Notes: generated by a model from the sequence alone, not told the origin. A stretch of 37,869 nt of DNA from Firmicutes bacterium UBA5010 (GCA_002396645.1 DGYI01000071.1:8466-46334); one strand, 5' to 3'; shown: positions 7,861 to 16,361, counted from the first letter of the stretch. Numbers and translations: made by a program.

Positions 7861-8769
7861 TTATTTATTAAGGGCTTTTTTCTTAGTATATATCACATAC
7901 ACTCTATACAAAGCATTTATACCTGCCAGTATCACAAAGTAATATGATATATATAATCCTAATTGGTTTTGGAATACAATTTTATGCATTATATAAAACA
8001 TTCCTGCTGCCAGCAGATATATGATAAGCTTTTTATTGATAAAAATATTTCCTAATATGTCCCTTGTTTTCTTATGTATCTTCTTGTCTAGATTTTCTAT
8101 GTCATTGTATTCATAAACCTCGGACAGCAAAGAGCATCCATCTGCAAATTTATATAAATCATCAAAGCCTAGTATTTGAATATTTAATTTGTCCTTAAAA
8201 TTTTCAATCAATTCTTTTGCTTCCTCACTTAAATCATTTAGAGTAATAAGCAAATTTTTGTTATACTTTTTATCGATTATCGAAGTAAGCAAATTTCTTA
8301 TATCTATTTTTTCTATGGAGGCATCCTCATAGAATTTCATAATGTGCACAAAAACTGTTTCATTATCTTTAACAGCGCTGTAGCAGTATTTTTTTATCTT
8401 TTTGGTATCTTTATATCTATATTGATTCAGGTAGAACATAATAAAGCTTTCAAGTTCATTGTAGTCAGAGTAGAATATCTTGTTTTTAAACTTTTTTATT
8501 TTTATTCTTTGTGATAATTTTTCTTTTCCGATTTTAATTTTTTTGTCAATTCTAATTTTATTAAACAATGTTAAAATCATAAACACTTGAAGTCCGGCAA
8601 TCATTGAAAAAATCAAATCATTACTGTATAAATACAAGGCTGTTAATATAATTGCTGTTATAATTAACTTTATCAATGCTATATCCAGTCTATATCCTAT
8701 ATATTTTCTTGTTTTTAGGGTTTCCTCAACATATAATTTTTTCAAAACTTTATCATTCATATTAATCAC
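7861..8769 (-). CDS. Membrane protein with degenerate Mrr-like (restriction-endonuclease-fold) domain
   Basis: I do not recognise a named family. The 302-residue protein has two membrane segments near residues 28-70, a soluble part at about 75-230, and two more membrane segments at about 240-290. The soluble part has the Mrr-like order: a beta strand ending in Lys (ETVFVHIMKFYED), a helix, a strand (NLLITLNDLSEEAKELI), and a final ILGFDDLYKFA. In active Mrr-type nucleases a Gln or Glu sits two residues before the Lys; here that position is Ile, so the domain is probably not a nuclease. Similar membrane-anchored domains occur in Firmicutes with unknown roles. GTG 8769 is chosen because AGGAGG lies 8 bases upstream; the ATG at 8760 is too far from it. 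Confidence 0.65.
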   Translation of the reverse strand: MINMNDKVLKKLYVEETLKTRKYIGYRLDIALIKLIITAIILTALYLYSNDLIFSMIAGLQVFMILTLFNKIRIDKKIKIGKEKLSQRIKIKKFKNKIFYSDYNELESFIMFYLNQYRYKDTKKIKKYCYSAVKDNETVFVHIMKFYEDASIEKIDIRNLLTSIIDKKYNKNLLITLNDLSEEAKELIENFKDKLNIQILGFDDLYKFADGCSLLSEVYEYNDIENLDKKIHKKTRDILGNIFINKKLIIYLLAAGMFYIMHKIVFQNQLGLYISYYFVILAGINALYRVYVIYTKKKALNK

Positions 8770-8824
8770 AAAAAACACCTCCTGTAAGCATTATTTCCAA
8801 AATAAGATAATTTATTCAAACAAA

Positions 8825-8853
8825 AAAACCATGCCAGCATTTGGAATGGTTTT
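8825..8853 (-). terminator. Intrinsic terminator after the 57-aa gene
   Basis: AAAACCAT (8825-8832) pairs with ATGGTTTT (8846-8853). Read on the minus strand the stem is followed by a run of seven U residues. It lies 10 bases past the small gene's stop and separates it from the downstream membrane protein gene. Confidence 0.75.
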
Positions 8854-8863
8854 ATATAAATAT

Positions 8864-9037
8864 TTATTTTGAATTAACTGCTTTTTCCAGCTTCTCAAGA
8901 TGTTTGATCGGAAAATAAGCTAAAAGTTCTTTAAACTGCTCTACTGTTAAATTTTCTGCTGTAGTATAAATCTTTATTTTTTCATCTAAACTGGCATCAA
9001 TAAATATACTCTTAATTTCTTCGAAAGTTTTTTGCAT
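8864..9037 (-). CDS. Small hypothetical protein, 57 aa
   Basis: A short, mostly helical, charged protein with no membrane segment, Cys pair or known motif. Two blocks stand out: SLDEKIKIYTTAENLTVEQF looks like a helix-turn-helix-like run of three short helices, and the C-terminus is lysine-rich. I do not know its function. ATG 9037 is chosen because AAAGGAG is 8 bases upstream; the ATG two codons earlier is too close to that site. The gene has a terminator right after it. It sits downstream of the XRE-cupin regulator with no clear terminator between, so the two could be co-transcribed. Confidence 0.65.
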   Translation of the reverse strand: MQKTFEEIKSIFIDASLDEKIKIYTTAENLTVEQFKELLAYFPIKHLEKLEKAVNSK

Positions 9038-9136
9038 AAACATATCTCCTTTCAATACTAATCTTATTATTATATATTATCTATTATTTATCCTTTATTA
9101 TACACAAATATATGTATCAATATATATCAAAAAATT

Positions 9137-9688
9137 CTACGACAAATCTAATGACGATGTTATACACAGTACTTCAAGTTCTGATGATGTAGGATTATAG
9201 CATCTGTGCGGCAAATCCGAATCAATATATATGCTGTCTCCTGTTTGCAATACCTCATTTGAATTGCTAAGTTCAACAAGCAGTGTACCTTTTTTTACTA
9301 TTATACACTTATGACACTTTAAAGCACTTAAAATCCTGCTGTCCCACTGACCAGGTTTCAAGGTTATTTCGTACGCATAAAATTCAGGCTTAATTCCGTA
9401 ATTTTCACTAATATGTGTTAACAAGCTTATATCTGCCTTGTTTTCAGAAATTATAGTTTTCCTGTCATCTTTTCTGGTAATAATTATTTTATCGCTTTGC
9501 TCTTCCAAAAAATAATATAATGATACGTTTAAAGCATTGCTTATTTTATTGAGCGCAGATAAAGACGGTTCTACCTTATTTCTCTCCACCTGTGATATAT
9601 AGCTTGCTGTAAATCCGGTAATTTCAGCAAACTCCTCAATAGTTAAATTTTTTTCTTTTCTGAGCAACCTAATTTTATTACCATTCAT
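9137..9688 (-). CDS. XRE-family regulator with C-terminal cupin domain
   Basis: A DNA-binding regulator of 183 residues. Residues 5-60 are an HTH_3 domain (IRLLRKEKNLTIEEFAEITG, then SYISQVERNKVEPSLSAL, the usual recognition helix). Residues about 105-178 form a cupin barrel (KPGQWDSRILSALKCHKCII, GTLLVEL, LQTGDSIYIDSDLPHRCYNP). Proteins with this layout bind a small metabolite in the cupin and often control amino acid, polyamine or sugar genes. Its targets are not clear from the neighbours: a 57-aa protein follows, and dnaB is upstream behind a terminator. It starts at an ATG with AGG about 9 bases upstream. Confidence 0.88.
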   Translation of the reverse strand: MNGNKIRLLRKEKNLTIEEFAEITGFTASYISQVERNKVEPSLSALNKISNALNVSLYYFLEEQSDKIIITRKDDRKTIISENKADISLLTHISENYGIKPEFYAYEITLKPGQWDSRILSALKCHKCIIVKKGTLLVELSNSNEVLQTGDSIYIDSDLPHRCYNPTSSELEVLCITSSLDLS

Positions 9689-9718
9689 ATATTATACCTA
9701 CTTGTATATTGTTTTATA

Positions 9719-9747
9719 ATTTTACTTCAAAGAATAAAAAAAATCAA
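9719..9747 (-). promoter_or_regulatory. Probable promoter of the XRE-cupin gene
   Basis: Minus-strand TTGATT (9747-9742) and TAAAAT (9724-9719) are 17 bases apart, about 30 bases before the ATG and just beyond the dnaB terminator. Confidence 0.5.
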
Positions 9748-9762
9748 TGATAATTATAAAAA

Positions 9763-9793
9763 AAATCCGCCTCTTGCAAAAAGTGACGGATTT
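9763..9793 (-). terminator. Intrinsic terminator after dnaB
   Basis: AAATCCGCC (9763-9771) pairs with GACGGATTT (9785-9793), with one G-U pair, and the minus-strand transcript continues into eight U residues. It ends the yybS-gdpP-rplI-dnaB unit. Confidence 0.85.
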
Positions 9794-9795
9794 AT

Positions 9796-11133
9796 TTACC
9801 AAGTATCCGGCTTGTCCGAAAATTTAGTGAATCTATCTATAAATACCAATTCCACTGTTCCTATAGGACCATTTCTGTGCTTGGCTATTATTACTTCTGC
9901 TATTCCTTTTTTCTCCGATTCTTCTTTATGATAGTATTCATCTCTGTACAGCATCATAACAACGTCTGCATCCTGCTCTATAGCTCCCGACTCTCTTAAG
10001 TCCGATAAAAGAGGTCTGCGGTCTGGACGCTGCTCAACAGCTCTTGAGAGCTGTGACAATGCCAGTACCGGACAATTAAGCTCTCTTGCAAGCTGTTTTA
10101 GTCCTCTGGAAATACTGGAGATTTCTTGTTGTCTGCTCTCCGATTTAGATCCGTATGACATAAGCTGAAGATAATCTATAATCACCAGGTCAAGCCCTTT
10201 GTCTATTTTAAGTCTTCTGCATTTTGATATTAAATCAAACAGTGAAATTGATGCGGTATCATCAATAAACATATTTGCCGATGAGATACTGTTCATTACA
10301 TTTGCAAGACTCAGCCAATCATCATCCTCCAAGGCTCCTGTACGAAGCTTTGAGCTTTCTACCAAGGATTCTAAGCTTATAAGTCTTTGTATATACTGCT
10401 CCTTAGACATCTCGAGACTGAACATAGCAACAGAAGCGCCGGATTTAGCCGCATTCATGGCTATATTCAGGGCAAGTGCTGTTTTTCCCATTGCAGGTCT
10501 TGCCGCTAAAAGTATCAAATCTGAACGCTGAAATCCCGCTGTCATACGATTTAAGTCTTTATATCCGGTGTTTATACCTGTTATGCTTCCTTTTACCTTA
10601 GCACGTTCTTCCAGCTGATTAAATACTGTGAGAAGAACATCTTTTACCATAGAAAAGTCATTGAAGCCTCTGTTTTGTGAGAGAGAAAATATTCTGGACT
10701 CTGCCAGATCTATGAGGTTTTGTACCTCGTCACTTTCCCTATATCCTTTTTCAATAAGCTCATTTGCTACATTTATGAGCTTTCTTAACACAGATTTTTC
10801 TTTTATTATATCCAGATATGCCGAAATATTTTTAGTAGTTACGATATTTTCGGTGAGATTTGCCAAATACTCAAGTCCGCCTATGTAGTCTAATTTTCCG
10901 CGTTTTTTCAGTTCATCACTTACAGTTATAATATCAACGGGAATATCAAATTGATGAATTGTTTTTACGGCATCAAAAATCTCACTGTTAGCCTCATAAT
11001 AGAAATCATCAGTGTTTATTATATTTAAAGTTTTTTCTATTGCACTACTGTCTATCATCAAGGCACCGAGAACTGTTTGTTCAGCCTCAAGACTATGAGG
11101 AGGCACCCTTCCGAAACTAGCAATTTCAGACAA
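9796..11133 (-). CDS. dnaB: Replicative DNA helicase
   Basis: The hexameric 5'-3' helicase that unwinds DNA at the replication fork (DnaC in Bacillus naming). The 445 residues have the normal layout. The N-terminal domain begins RVPPHSLEAEQTVLGALM. A linker is followed by the RecA-like domain with Walker A LAARPAMGKTALALN near residue 205, Walker B LVIIDYLQLM near 310, the arginine-bearing LSQLSRAVEQRPDRRPLLSD loop, and GAIEQDADVVMMLYRDEYY. No intein interrupts it. The start is TTG at 11133 with AAGGGAAG upstream; no ATG is available near the conserved N-terminus. It is last in the yybS-gdpP-rplI-dnaB operon, the order usual in Firmicutes. Confidence 0.97.
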   Translation of the reverse strand: MSEIASFGRVPPHSLEAEQTVLGALMIDSSAIEKTLNIINTDDFYYEANSEIFDAVKTIHQFDIPVDIITVSDELKKRGKLDYIGGLEYLANLTENIVTTKNISAYLDIIKEKSVLRKLINVANELIEKGYRESDEVQNLIDLAESRIFSLSQNRGFNDFSMVKDVLLTVFNQLEERAKVKGSITGINTGYKDLNRMTAGFQRSDLILLAARPAMGKTALALNIAMNAAKSGASVAMFSLEMSKEQYIQRLISLESLVESSKLRTGALEDDDWLSLANVMNSISSANMFIDDTASISLFDLISKCRRLKIDKGLDLVIIDYLQLMSYGSKSESRQQEISSISRGLKQLARELNCPVLALSQLSRAVEQRPDRRPLLSDLRESGAIEQDADVVMMLYRDEYYHKEESEKKGIAEVIIAKHRNGPIGTVELVFIDRFTKFSDKPDTW

Positions 11134-11194
11134 AATTACACTTCCCTTTTGTTTATTATTTTCTACGAGTTTTGCTCATTGTACATGCCTTGCT

Positions 11195-11216
11195 ATATCT
11201 GATTCTAATCAGATAT
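11195..11216 (-). other. Intergenic mRNA hairpin between rplI and dnaB
   Basis: ATATCTGAT (11195-11203) and ATCAGATAT (11208-11216) form a perfect 9-bp stem with a 4-base loop, touching the rplI stop codon. No U run follows on the minus strand, so it is not a clear terminator; it may be an RNA processing or stability element within the operon. Confidence 0.5.
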
Positions 11217-11665
11217 TAATTGGCGTTTGTAACTATAACATTTAATCTTGCTGTAACTTTTGAATGAAGTTTTACTTTTACAGTATAGTTTCCTAAAGCC
11301 TTTATGCTGTCATCCAGCTCAAGCTTTCTCTTATCTATATCTATGCTGTGAGTTTCTTTTAACAATTCAGCTATTTCTTTAGTTGTTATAGAACCGAACA
11401 GTTTTCCGTTTTCTCCTGATTTAGTCTTTATAACAAGAGTAATTTTTAATAATTCTTCTTCCAGCTTTTTAGCTTCGTCCAAAATTTCCTGTTCTTTTTG
11501 CTCCTGAAGCTTTTTCTGATTTTCTAAAACTTTCATATTTGCAGGCGTGGCTTCTACAGCTATTTTTTTCGGAAACAAGAAATTTCTTGCATATCCTTCT
11601 TTAGCGTTTATAACGTCACCTTTTTTTCCTAATGATTTTTCATCTTGCAATAATATTACTTTCAT
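11216..11665 (-). CDS. rplI: 50S ribosomal protein L9
   Basis: Large-subunit ribosomal protein L9, 149 residues, a normal length. The N-terminal domain has the L9 signature (KVILLQDEKSLGKKGDVINA, then GYARNFLFPKKIAVEAT). A long charged connecting helix (about 50-80) follows, then the C-terminal RNA-binding domain (NGKLFGSITTKEIAELL). Its ATG overlaps the gdpP stop by four bases (ATGA), so translation is coupled to gdpP. Confidence 0.98.
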   Translation of the reverse strand: MKVILLQDEKSLGKKGDVINAKEGYARNFLFPKKIAVEATPANMKVLENQKKLQEQKEQEILDEAKKLEEELLKITLVIKTKSGENGKLFGSITTKEIAELLKETHSIDIDKRKLELDDSIKALGNYTVKVKLHSKVTARLNVIVTNAN

Positions 11666-13695
11666 TCTTCTTTTCCATCCTCTTTATATTGTTTTATGGC
11701 GTCATACAGTTTTTCCTTCGCCTCTTGTATGCTGTCTGTTTGAATTTGAGCCCCTGCCATAGTTAAATGGCCTCCGCCTCCGAGCATCTCTAATATAAGC
11801 TGTACGCTTATCTGTCCCATAGATCTGCCGCTTATGTGTATATATCCGTCATGTTTAACCAAAACAAAGCTTGCTTTGACATCTTTTACCGTCAGCAGCT
11901 CATCTGCTGCTTTTGCGGCCAAAACATTGTTGTTTTCGGATATTTCATCTATATATGATATCGCTACATCGCCAAATTTCATTTCGGCTCTATCCATTAT
12001 TTCTGTTTTCTTCTTCATGTTTTCAAGACCTTCGCTGAACAGTTCCTTTACTTCTACAGTATCGGCACCGTTACGTCTTAAAAACGATGCTGCTTCAAAT
12101 GTTCTTACTCCGGTTTTGAATATAAACGAATTAGTATCTACAACTATACCGGCAAGCATAGCATCTGCTTCAAATTTAGTGAGCTTAATATGATCTTCAA
12201 GATATTGTATAAGCTCCGAAACCAGCTCACAGGTTGATGAAGCATAAGGCTCTATATAGTCAAGCACTGCATTTTCTATATATTCCTCTCCTCGTCTGTG
12301 GTGGTCGATTAATACTATCTTTTCTACATTTTCCAAAACTTCCGGCGCTTCGGTAAAGCTTGCCTTGTGTGTATCTAAAACTACACAAACTGATTCTGAA
12401 TCGATTAACCTGAGTGCCTGTTCGGTAGTGATTAACGCTTCTTTGTAGCTTGGGTCTTCTTTTTCCATTCTGTCAACCAGGTTTTTCAACGCATAGTTTA
12501 CGCTGTTAAGAACTATATATGCCTTTTTGCCTCTGCTTTTTACCATGCTGTATAATCCGATTGATGAGCCTAAGCTGTCCATGTCGCCTACTCTGTGTCC
12601 CATGATTATAACATTGGAGCTTTGGTCTATAATCTGCCTTAAAGCAAATGACATAATTCTGGCTTTTACCTTAGTTCTTTTTTCAACTGCCTTGCTCTTT
12701 CCTCCGTAAAATTTAACGGAATTTATACGTTTAACAACAGCTTGATCGCCTCCCCTACCCAAGGATATATCGAGTGCACCTTTTGCATACTCAAAGAGCT
12801 GTCCTATAGTTTTGGCATATGCACCTACCCCTATACTTAGTGTAAAGAAATATTCGCCTGAGCTTTTTATTTCCTTTACTTCCTCAAGCATTGCAAATTT
12901 TTTGGCTTCAATCATTTCTAAGTATTTATTTTCTATAAGCATTATAAATCTGTCCGAATCATATTTAAGTACAAAACCGTTCATTTCGTTTGCATGCTTA
13001 TTGAGTATTTTTTCTATCTCAGCGATCATGGATGCTCTTATAAGTTTATCCATTTTCTCTGAAATTTCACTGTAATTATCAATTTGAATTATAAGTGCAA
13101 TAGGTCTTTCATCATTGTACTTGTTTTTTATCGTTCTGAATGCGGTATTGTCAACCCAGTACAGTATATATGACGCATCATCTGAAAATTGTTTTTCGTC
13201 AAGCTTGGAGTACATAACATTATATGCTTTATTATCATAGATAACCTCAAGGTTATTAAGCATACCCTGTATATTTTCTTCAAGGTTTTTAATAGGGAAA
13301 TTAGGTGAAACCTCTTCTATGCTTTCAACCAAAGCATCCTCACCTATTACCTCTCTGAATTTTAAATTAAACCAACAAATTTTTCCGTCTTTGCCTATAA
13401 TAGATACAGGCATCGGAAAGTTAAATAATGAACTGACCGAAAGATTTTCTATGCTGTTGGTAAAATCTATTATGTAATTACTTAAGTTTTTCTGTCTTTT
13501 GTTATGTCTGCCTATAGTAGCGACTAAGCTAATCAAAAGGATAGCGACTGATAAGGCGGCTATAGCATAAAGCTTGTTTAACAAAAATATCACTGAAAAT
13601 ATGGCTATAATTATTAAAAAAATATAATTATCATCTTTTAAATATTCGGGCAATTTAAAATCTTTCAAATATTCAGGCAGTTTAAAATCCTTCAA
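11662..13695 (-). CDS. gdpP: Cyclic-di-AMP phosphodiesterase, DHH family
   Basis: GdpP hydrolyses c-di-AMP to pApA and so tunes potassium, osmotic and cell-wall balance. The 677 residues have the full domain set: two membrane segments (about 24-62), a PAS-like sensor (about 90-190), a degenerate GGDEF (about 195-325, with TLSIGVGAYAK and GRGGDQAVV), a DHH phosphoesterase and DHHA1. The DHH domain (about 360-500) shows MGHRVGDMDSLGSSIG, VLDTHKASF and LIDHHRRGEEYI. DHHA1 ends GGGGHLTMAGAQ. All metal-binding motifs look intact. The start is TTG at 13695 with GGAGG 9 bases before it. The first 18 residues are a tandem duplication of a nine-residue unit (KDFKLPEYL), noted separately. The gene lies between yybS and rplI as in Bacillus. 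Confidence 0.96.
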   Translation of the reverse strand: MKDFKLPEYLKDFKLPEYLKDDNYIFLIIIAIFSVIFLLNKLYAIAALSVAILLISLVATIGRHNKRQKNLSNYIIDFTNSIENLSVSSLFNFPMPVSIIGKDGKICWFNLKFREVIGEDALVESIEEVSPNFPIKNLEENIQGMLNNLEVIYDNKAYNVMYSKLDEKQFSDDASYILYWVDNTAFRTIKNKYNDERPIALIIQIDNYSEISEKMDKLIRASMIAEIEKILNKHANEMNGFVLKYDSDRFIMLIENKYLEMIEAKKFAMLEEVKEIKSSGEYFFTLSIGVGAYAKTIGQLFEYAKGALDISLGRGGDQAVVKRINSVKFYGGKSKAVEKRTKVKARIMSFALRQIIDQSSNVIIMGHRVGDMDSLGSSIGLYSMVKSRGKKAYIVLNSVNYALKNLVDRMEKEDPSYKEALITTEQALRLIDSESVCVVLDTHKASFTEAPEVLENVEKIVLIDHHRRGEEYIENAVLDYIEPYASSTCELVSELIQYLEDHIKLTKFEADAMLAGIVVDTNSFIFKTGVRTFEAASFLRRNGADTVEVKELFSEGLENMKKKTEIMDRAEMKFGDVAISYIDEISENNNVLAAKAADELLTVKDVKASFVLVKHDGYIHISGRSMGQISVQLILEMLGGGGHLTMAGAQIQTDSIQEAKEKLYDAIKQYKEDGKEE
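13642..13695 (-). repeat. Tandem 27-bp duplication at the gdpP 5' end
   Basis: Two in-frame copies of a 27-base unit (13669-13695 and 13642-13668), differing at four third or first codon positions, encode two copies of the same nine residues. Each copy starts with a TTG codon. The differences are all synonymous, so the protein repeat has been kept while the DNA drifted. Confidence 0.85.
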
Positions 13696-13714
13696 ATATC
13701 CTCACCTCCGTATT

Positions 13715-14662
13715 CTATCTTCTATACCTTAACTTTCTAAAGTCAAGCAATAAATCCGCTAACGCCAGCATAGTAACAACATTTGCCACTATGGAGTTAA
13801 ATATTATCAGTATAAATACAAGCACTCTCAAAAAATTATTTATTCTGTATTTAATCATATAAAATTTAGTAAGTGCAAGGCCCTGAAGTATCAAGGCTAT
13901 TCTTCCGAGCATAACGATGTTAATCAAAACTACATCTATATTATATAATTGCAGTCTGCTAAAAACATATGACAGAATCATCAAAAAAGCAATTCCTATC
14001 ATAAAATTTCTCGGTAAGTGAAAAAATGCCAGATCCTTTAAGGGTGTTATTGCAACTTTAAATCTTAGAGCTAATTTTTGTGCAACTATATAATTAATAT
14101 ATGCCATAAGCAGTGAAATTGTCATAAGCATTACCGGCAACAGCAGCACAATAGTTTCAGCAAGATTATTATATGTGTTCATCATCAGATTTAATTGTTC
14201 TTCATTTGCACCCATCGTACTCATGATATTTTTCTGCATTTCAATTGAACTTTCAATCGTAGAAGTTATCTCTTTTGCAAAATCCACACCTGTGACAATA
14301 TCTGCAACAAACAAAACAAAAATCAGGGAAATCAGCATAATAGCCGCTCCGCCGAGCAAAACCGCAGATGGCTTTTTATCCTTATCAATTAAGTATGACA
14401 TCACTACAGCAATAGGAGTGTACATAAACAGATATAAAAATCCTACAGGCAATCCTAAAAGAATCATTATAATAAGTGACGCCGAAACAGCAGTTAAGGC
14501 AGAATACTTATAACCTCTTCTTTTACTCAAAATTATCACCGGTACAGGAAACAAAAAATCTATAAACGGAAATATGTAGAAAGAAATCATAGACATAACA
14601 ACCAATATTCCACATATCATAGCAGCTTCTGTTAAGCTTGAAGTTTTAGTATTTCTGCTCAT
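13715..14662 (-). CDS. yybS: DUF2232 (YybS-like) membrane protein
   Basis: A multi-pass membrane protein, 315 residues from this start, matching the DUF2232/YybS family by layout and position. About eight hydrophobic segments are visible, starting with EAAMICGILVVMSMISFYIF, then the conserved PVPVIILSKRRGYKYSAL loop. A loop of about 30 residues near position 165 separates the halves. Its function is not established; the family is thought to resemble ECF-type membrane components. It is first in the operon, ahead of gdpP. ATG 14662 has GAAGG 5 bases upstream; ATG 14674 is the alternative. The frame stays open to 14743, but that stretch is the hairpin-rich leader and has no ribosome site at its start. 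Confidence 0.85.
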   Translation of the reverse strand: MSRNTKTSSLTEAAMICGILVVMSMISFYIFPFIDFLFPVPVIILSKRRGYKYSALTAVSASLIIMILLGLPVGFLYLFMYTPIAVVMSYLIDKDKKPSAVLLGGAAIMLISLIFVLFVADIVTGVDFAKEITSTIESSIEMQKNIMSTMGANEEQLNLMMNTYNNLAETIVLLLPVMLMTISLLMAYINYIVAQKLALRFKVAITPLKDLAFFHLPRNFMIGIAFLMILSYVFSRLQLYNIDVVLINIVMLGRIALILQGLALTKFYMIKYRINNFLRVLVFILIIFNSIVANVVTMLALADLLLDFRKLRYRR

Positions 14663-14691
14663 TTTAACCTTCATTCCTTCCTTAGAAACCT

Positions 14692-14745
14692 CGAATTTGA
14701 GCCATAGGCACAAATTCGTTGTGTGAAAATCCAAGATTTTCACAC
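14692..14745 (-). promoter_or_regulatory. Two back-to-back hairpins in the yybS-gdpP leader
   Basis: Hairpin A: CGAATTTG (14692-14699) with CAAATTCG (14711-14718), extended inside by GCC/GGC around a 3-base loop. Hairpin B: an 11-bp perfect stem, 14721-14731 with 14735-14745, 3-base loop. They are two bases apart and lie inside the predicted 5' leader of the yybS operon, between promoter and ribosome site. Neither is followed by a U run on the minus strand. They may be a cis-acting RNA element or the remains of a small palindromic repeat. Confidence 0.55.
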
Positions 14746-14786
14746 TATCTTCTCATCTTTTATAATTTTACAATAAAATATATTAT

Positions 14787-14815
14787 ATTTTACCCTAAAA
14801 TTAATATAAAGTCAA
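14787..14815 (-). promoter_or_regulatory. Promoter of the yybS-gdpP-rplI-dnaB operon
   Basis: Minus-strand TTGACT (14815-14810) and TAAAAT (14792-14787) are exactly 17 bases apart. The predicted leader to the yybS ATG is about 118 bases and contains the paired hairpins. Confidence 0.7.
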
Positions 14816-14855
14816 AAGAGTTTTATAAAAAGCTATAAATGCTAAAGCTTTTGTA

Positions 14856-14884
14856 TTTACACTAAGATAAAAATAGACTATACT
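14856..14884 (+). promoter_or_regulatory. Promoter of the S41 protease gene
   Basis: TTTACA (14856-14861) and TATACT (14879-14884) are 17 bases apart, about 66 bases before the ATG. It diverges from the yybS promoter 40 bases away. Confidence 0.65.
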
Positions 14885-14950
14885 TATAGCTAAGAATTAA
14901 TAGATTAATTTATTAATCTGATAAAAGTTTCTAAACAAGGAAGGTGCACA

Positions 14951-16351
14951 ATGGAACAATGGAAAAAACAATTTAAAAGAATTTCATGTCTTATATTGAC
15001 TATTATCATGCTTTTATCCTCATCATTCAATATATATGCTGCTGAATTAGACCTGGATAAGCTTGATGACGATTTTGATTTTTTAAAGCTGGTTATACAA
15101 TATGTAAATGAATACTATCAATATGATATAAATCAAGACGATATAATAACTGCTTTGTATAACGGGTTTTTCTCTATACTTGATGATTACAGTGTATATT
15201 ACACAAAAGAAGAATTTGAAGCATTTGCCGCAGATATATCCGGTGAATTCGGCGGCATAGGCGTTCAAATAGTTAATGAAAATAATAAATTTATAGTTTC
15301 CTCTACCCTTCCCGAATCTCCCGCTTTAAAGGCAGGCATAAAATCGGGAGATGAAATCATATCGGTAGACGGAAAAAGTGTGGAAGGTTTTATTCTCAAC
15401 CAAGTCTCCAAACTTATAAGAGGAGACGCAGGCACTGTTGTGAATATAGGAATAAAACGAGGTGACAATAAATTATCATTTAACATCAAAAGAGAAATAG
15501 TTATAGTAAGCTCTGTAGAAAGCAAAGTTTTGAATAATAATATAGGATATCTTAAAATCACAGATTTTAACGAAAATACTACCGAGCAGGTAGAAAGCGT
15601 TCTGGCTGATTTTGACAAAAAGAAAATTACTAAAATAATACTTGATGTCAGAGATAATTTAGGCGGAAGTCTGCTCACTGTTACGGAAATACTAAATTTC
15701 TTTGTTCCTGAGGGACCTCTTTTATACGTAGATTATAGAGCTTTCGGAGAGGAAGTAATTGAAAGCACACTAGATAAGCAAAAATATAAGGTATGCGTGC
15801 TTGTAAACGAGCTCAGCGCGAGCGCATCTGAAATTTTTGCCGGTGCTATACAAGATAGAGGTGTAGGAAAGATAATAGGAACAACTACATACGGAAAGGG
15901 CGTAGTTCAATCATTGGTTGAACTAAAGAACGATTCGGCAATTAAATTTACTACAGCTGAATATTTCACCGCTAACAGAAATAAAGTTCAAGGTATCGGA
16001 ATTAAGCCGGATATAGTTATTGAAAATAAAATCGGCAAAGAAAAAGTCGACTTATCTGCATATCCTGAATTAAAAAAGGAAAGGAAACCCGGACTTAACG
16101 CTGTCGGTCTTGATGTATTGGGAGCTGAAATGATACTTCAAACTTTAGGATATAAGGTTAATACTCCTGATGGAATTTTAGACAAAGTTACATTTGAACA
16201 AATGAAATTATTCCAAAAAAACAATAATCTTCATTCATATGGTATTCTTGATTTTGCTACTCAGGATGCACTTACCAGCGCGCTAAAATTATTCGCCGCA
16301 CCTGATACAGAGGATACACAGTTGAAAAAGGCTATAGAACTGATGAAATAG
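14951..16351 (+). CDS. C-terminal processing peptidase, S41 family
   Basis: A secreted or membrane-anchored serine protease of the CtpA/CtpB type, 466 residues. Residues about 8-30 are a signal/anchor segment (ISCLILTIIMLLSSSFNIYA). Next come a helical region, a PDZ domain (about 95-180: FGGIGVQIV, ALKAGIKSGDEIISVDGK) and the S41 core. The catalytic Ser is in NELSASASEIFAGAIQDRG (about residue 293) and the Lys in TTYGKGVVQSL (about 318). The C-terminus (about 380-450) is a peptidoglycan-binding-like domain (GAEMILQTLGYKVNTPDGIL). Family members trim C-termini of envelope proteins; the substrate here is unknown. AAGGAAGG precedes the ATG by 6 bases. It is monocistronic, with its own promoter and terminator. 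Confidence 0.92.
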   Translation: MEQWKKQFKRISCLILTIIMLLSSSFNIYAAELDLDKLDDDFDFLKLVIQYVNEYYQYDINQDDIITALYNGFFSILDDYSVYYTKEEFEAFAADISGEFGGIGVQIVNENNKFIVSSTLPESPALKAGIKSGDEIISVDGKSVEGFILNQVSKLIRGDAGTVVNIGIKRGDNKLSFNIKREIVIVSSVESKVLNNNIGYLKITDFNENTTEQVESVLADFDKKKITKIILDVRDNLGGSLLTVTEILNFFVPEGPLLYVDYRAFGEEVIESTLDKQKYKVCVLVNELSASASEIFAGAIQDRGVGKIIGTTTYGKGVVQSLVELKNDSAIKFTTAEYFTANRNKVQGIGIKPDIVIENKIGKEKVDLSAYPELKKERKPGLNAVGLDVLGAEMILQTLGYKVNTPDGILDKVTFEQMKLFQKNNNLHSYGILDFATQDALTSALKLFAAPDTEDTQLKKAIELMK

Positions 16352-16361
16352 CAGTAATACG

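Noticed and set aside
9090..9130. AT-rich near-palindromic repeats before the 57-aa gene as an operator
   Set aside because: The sequence is almost all A and T, so such symmetry is expected by chance.
14663..14743. N-terminal extension of YybS through the hairpins
   Set aside because: The extra residues are not membrane-like, no ribosome site precedes them, and the DNA is better explained as structured leader.
15265..15678. 137-codon open frame antisense to the S41 protease gene
   Set aside because: It lies wholly within conserved protease codons on the opposite strand and matches nothing recognisable.
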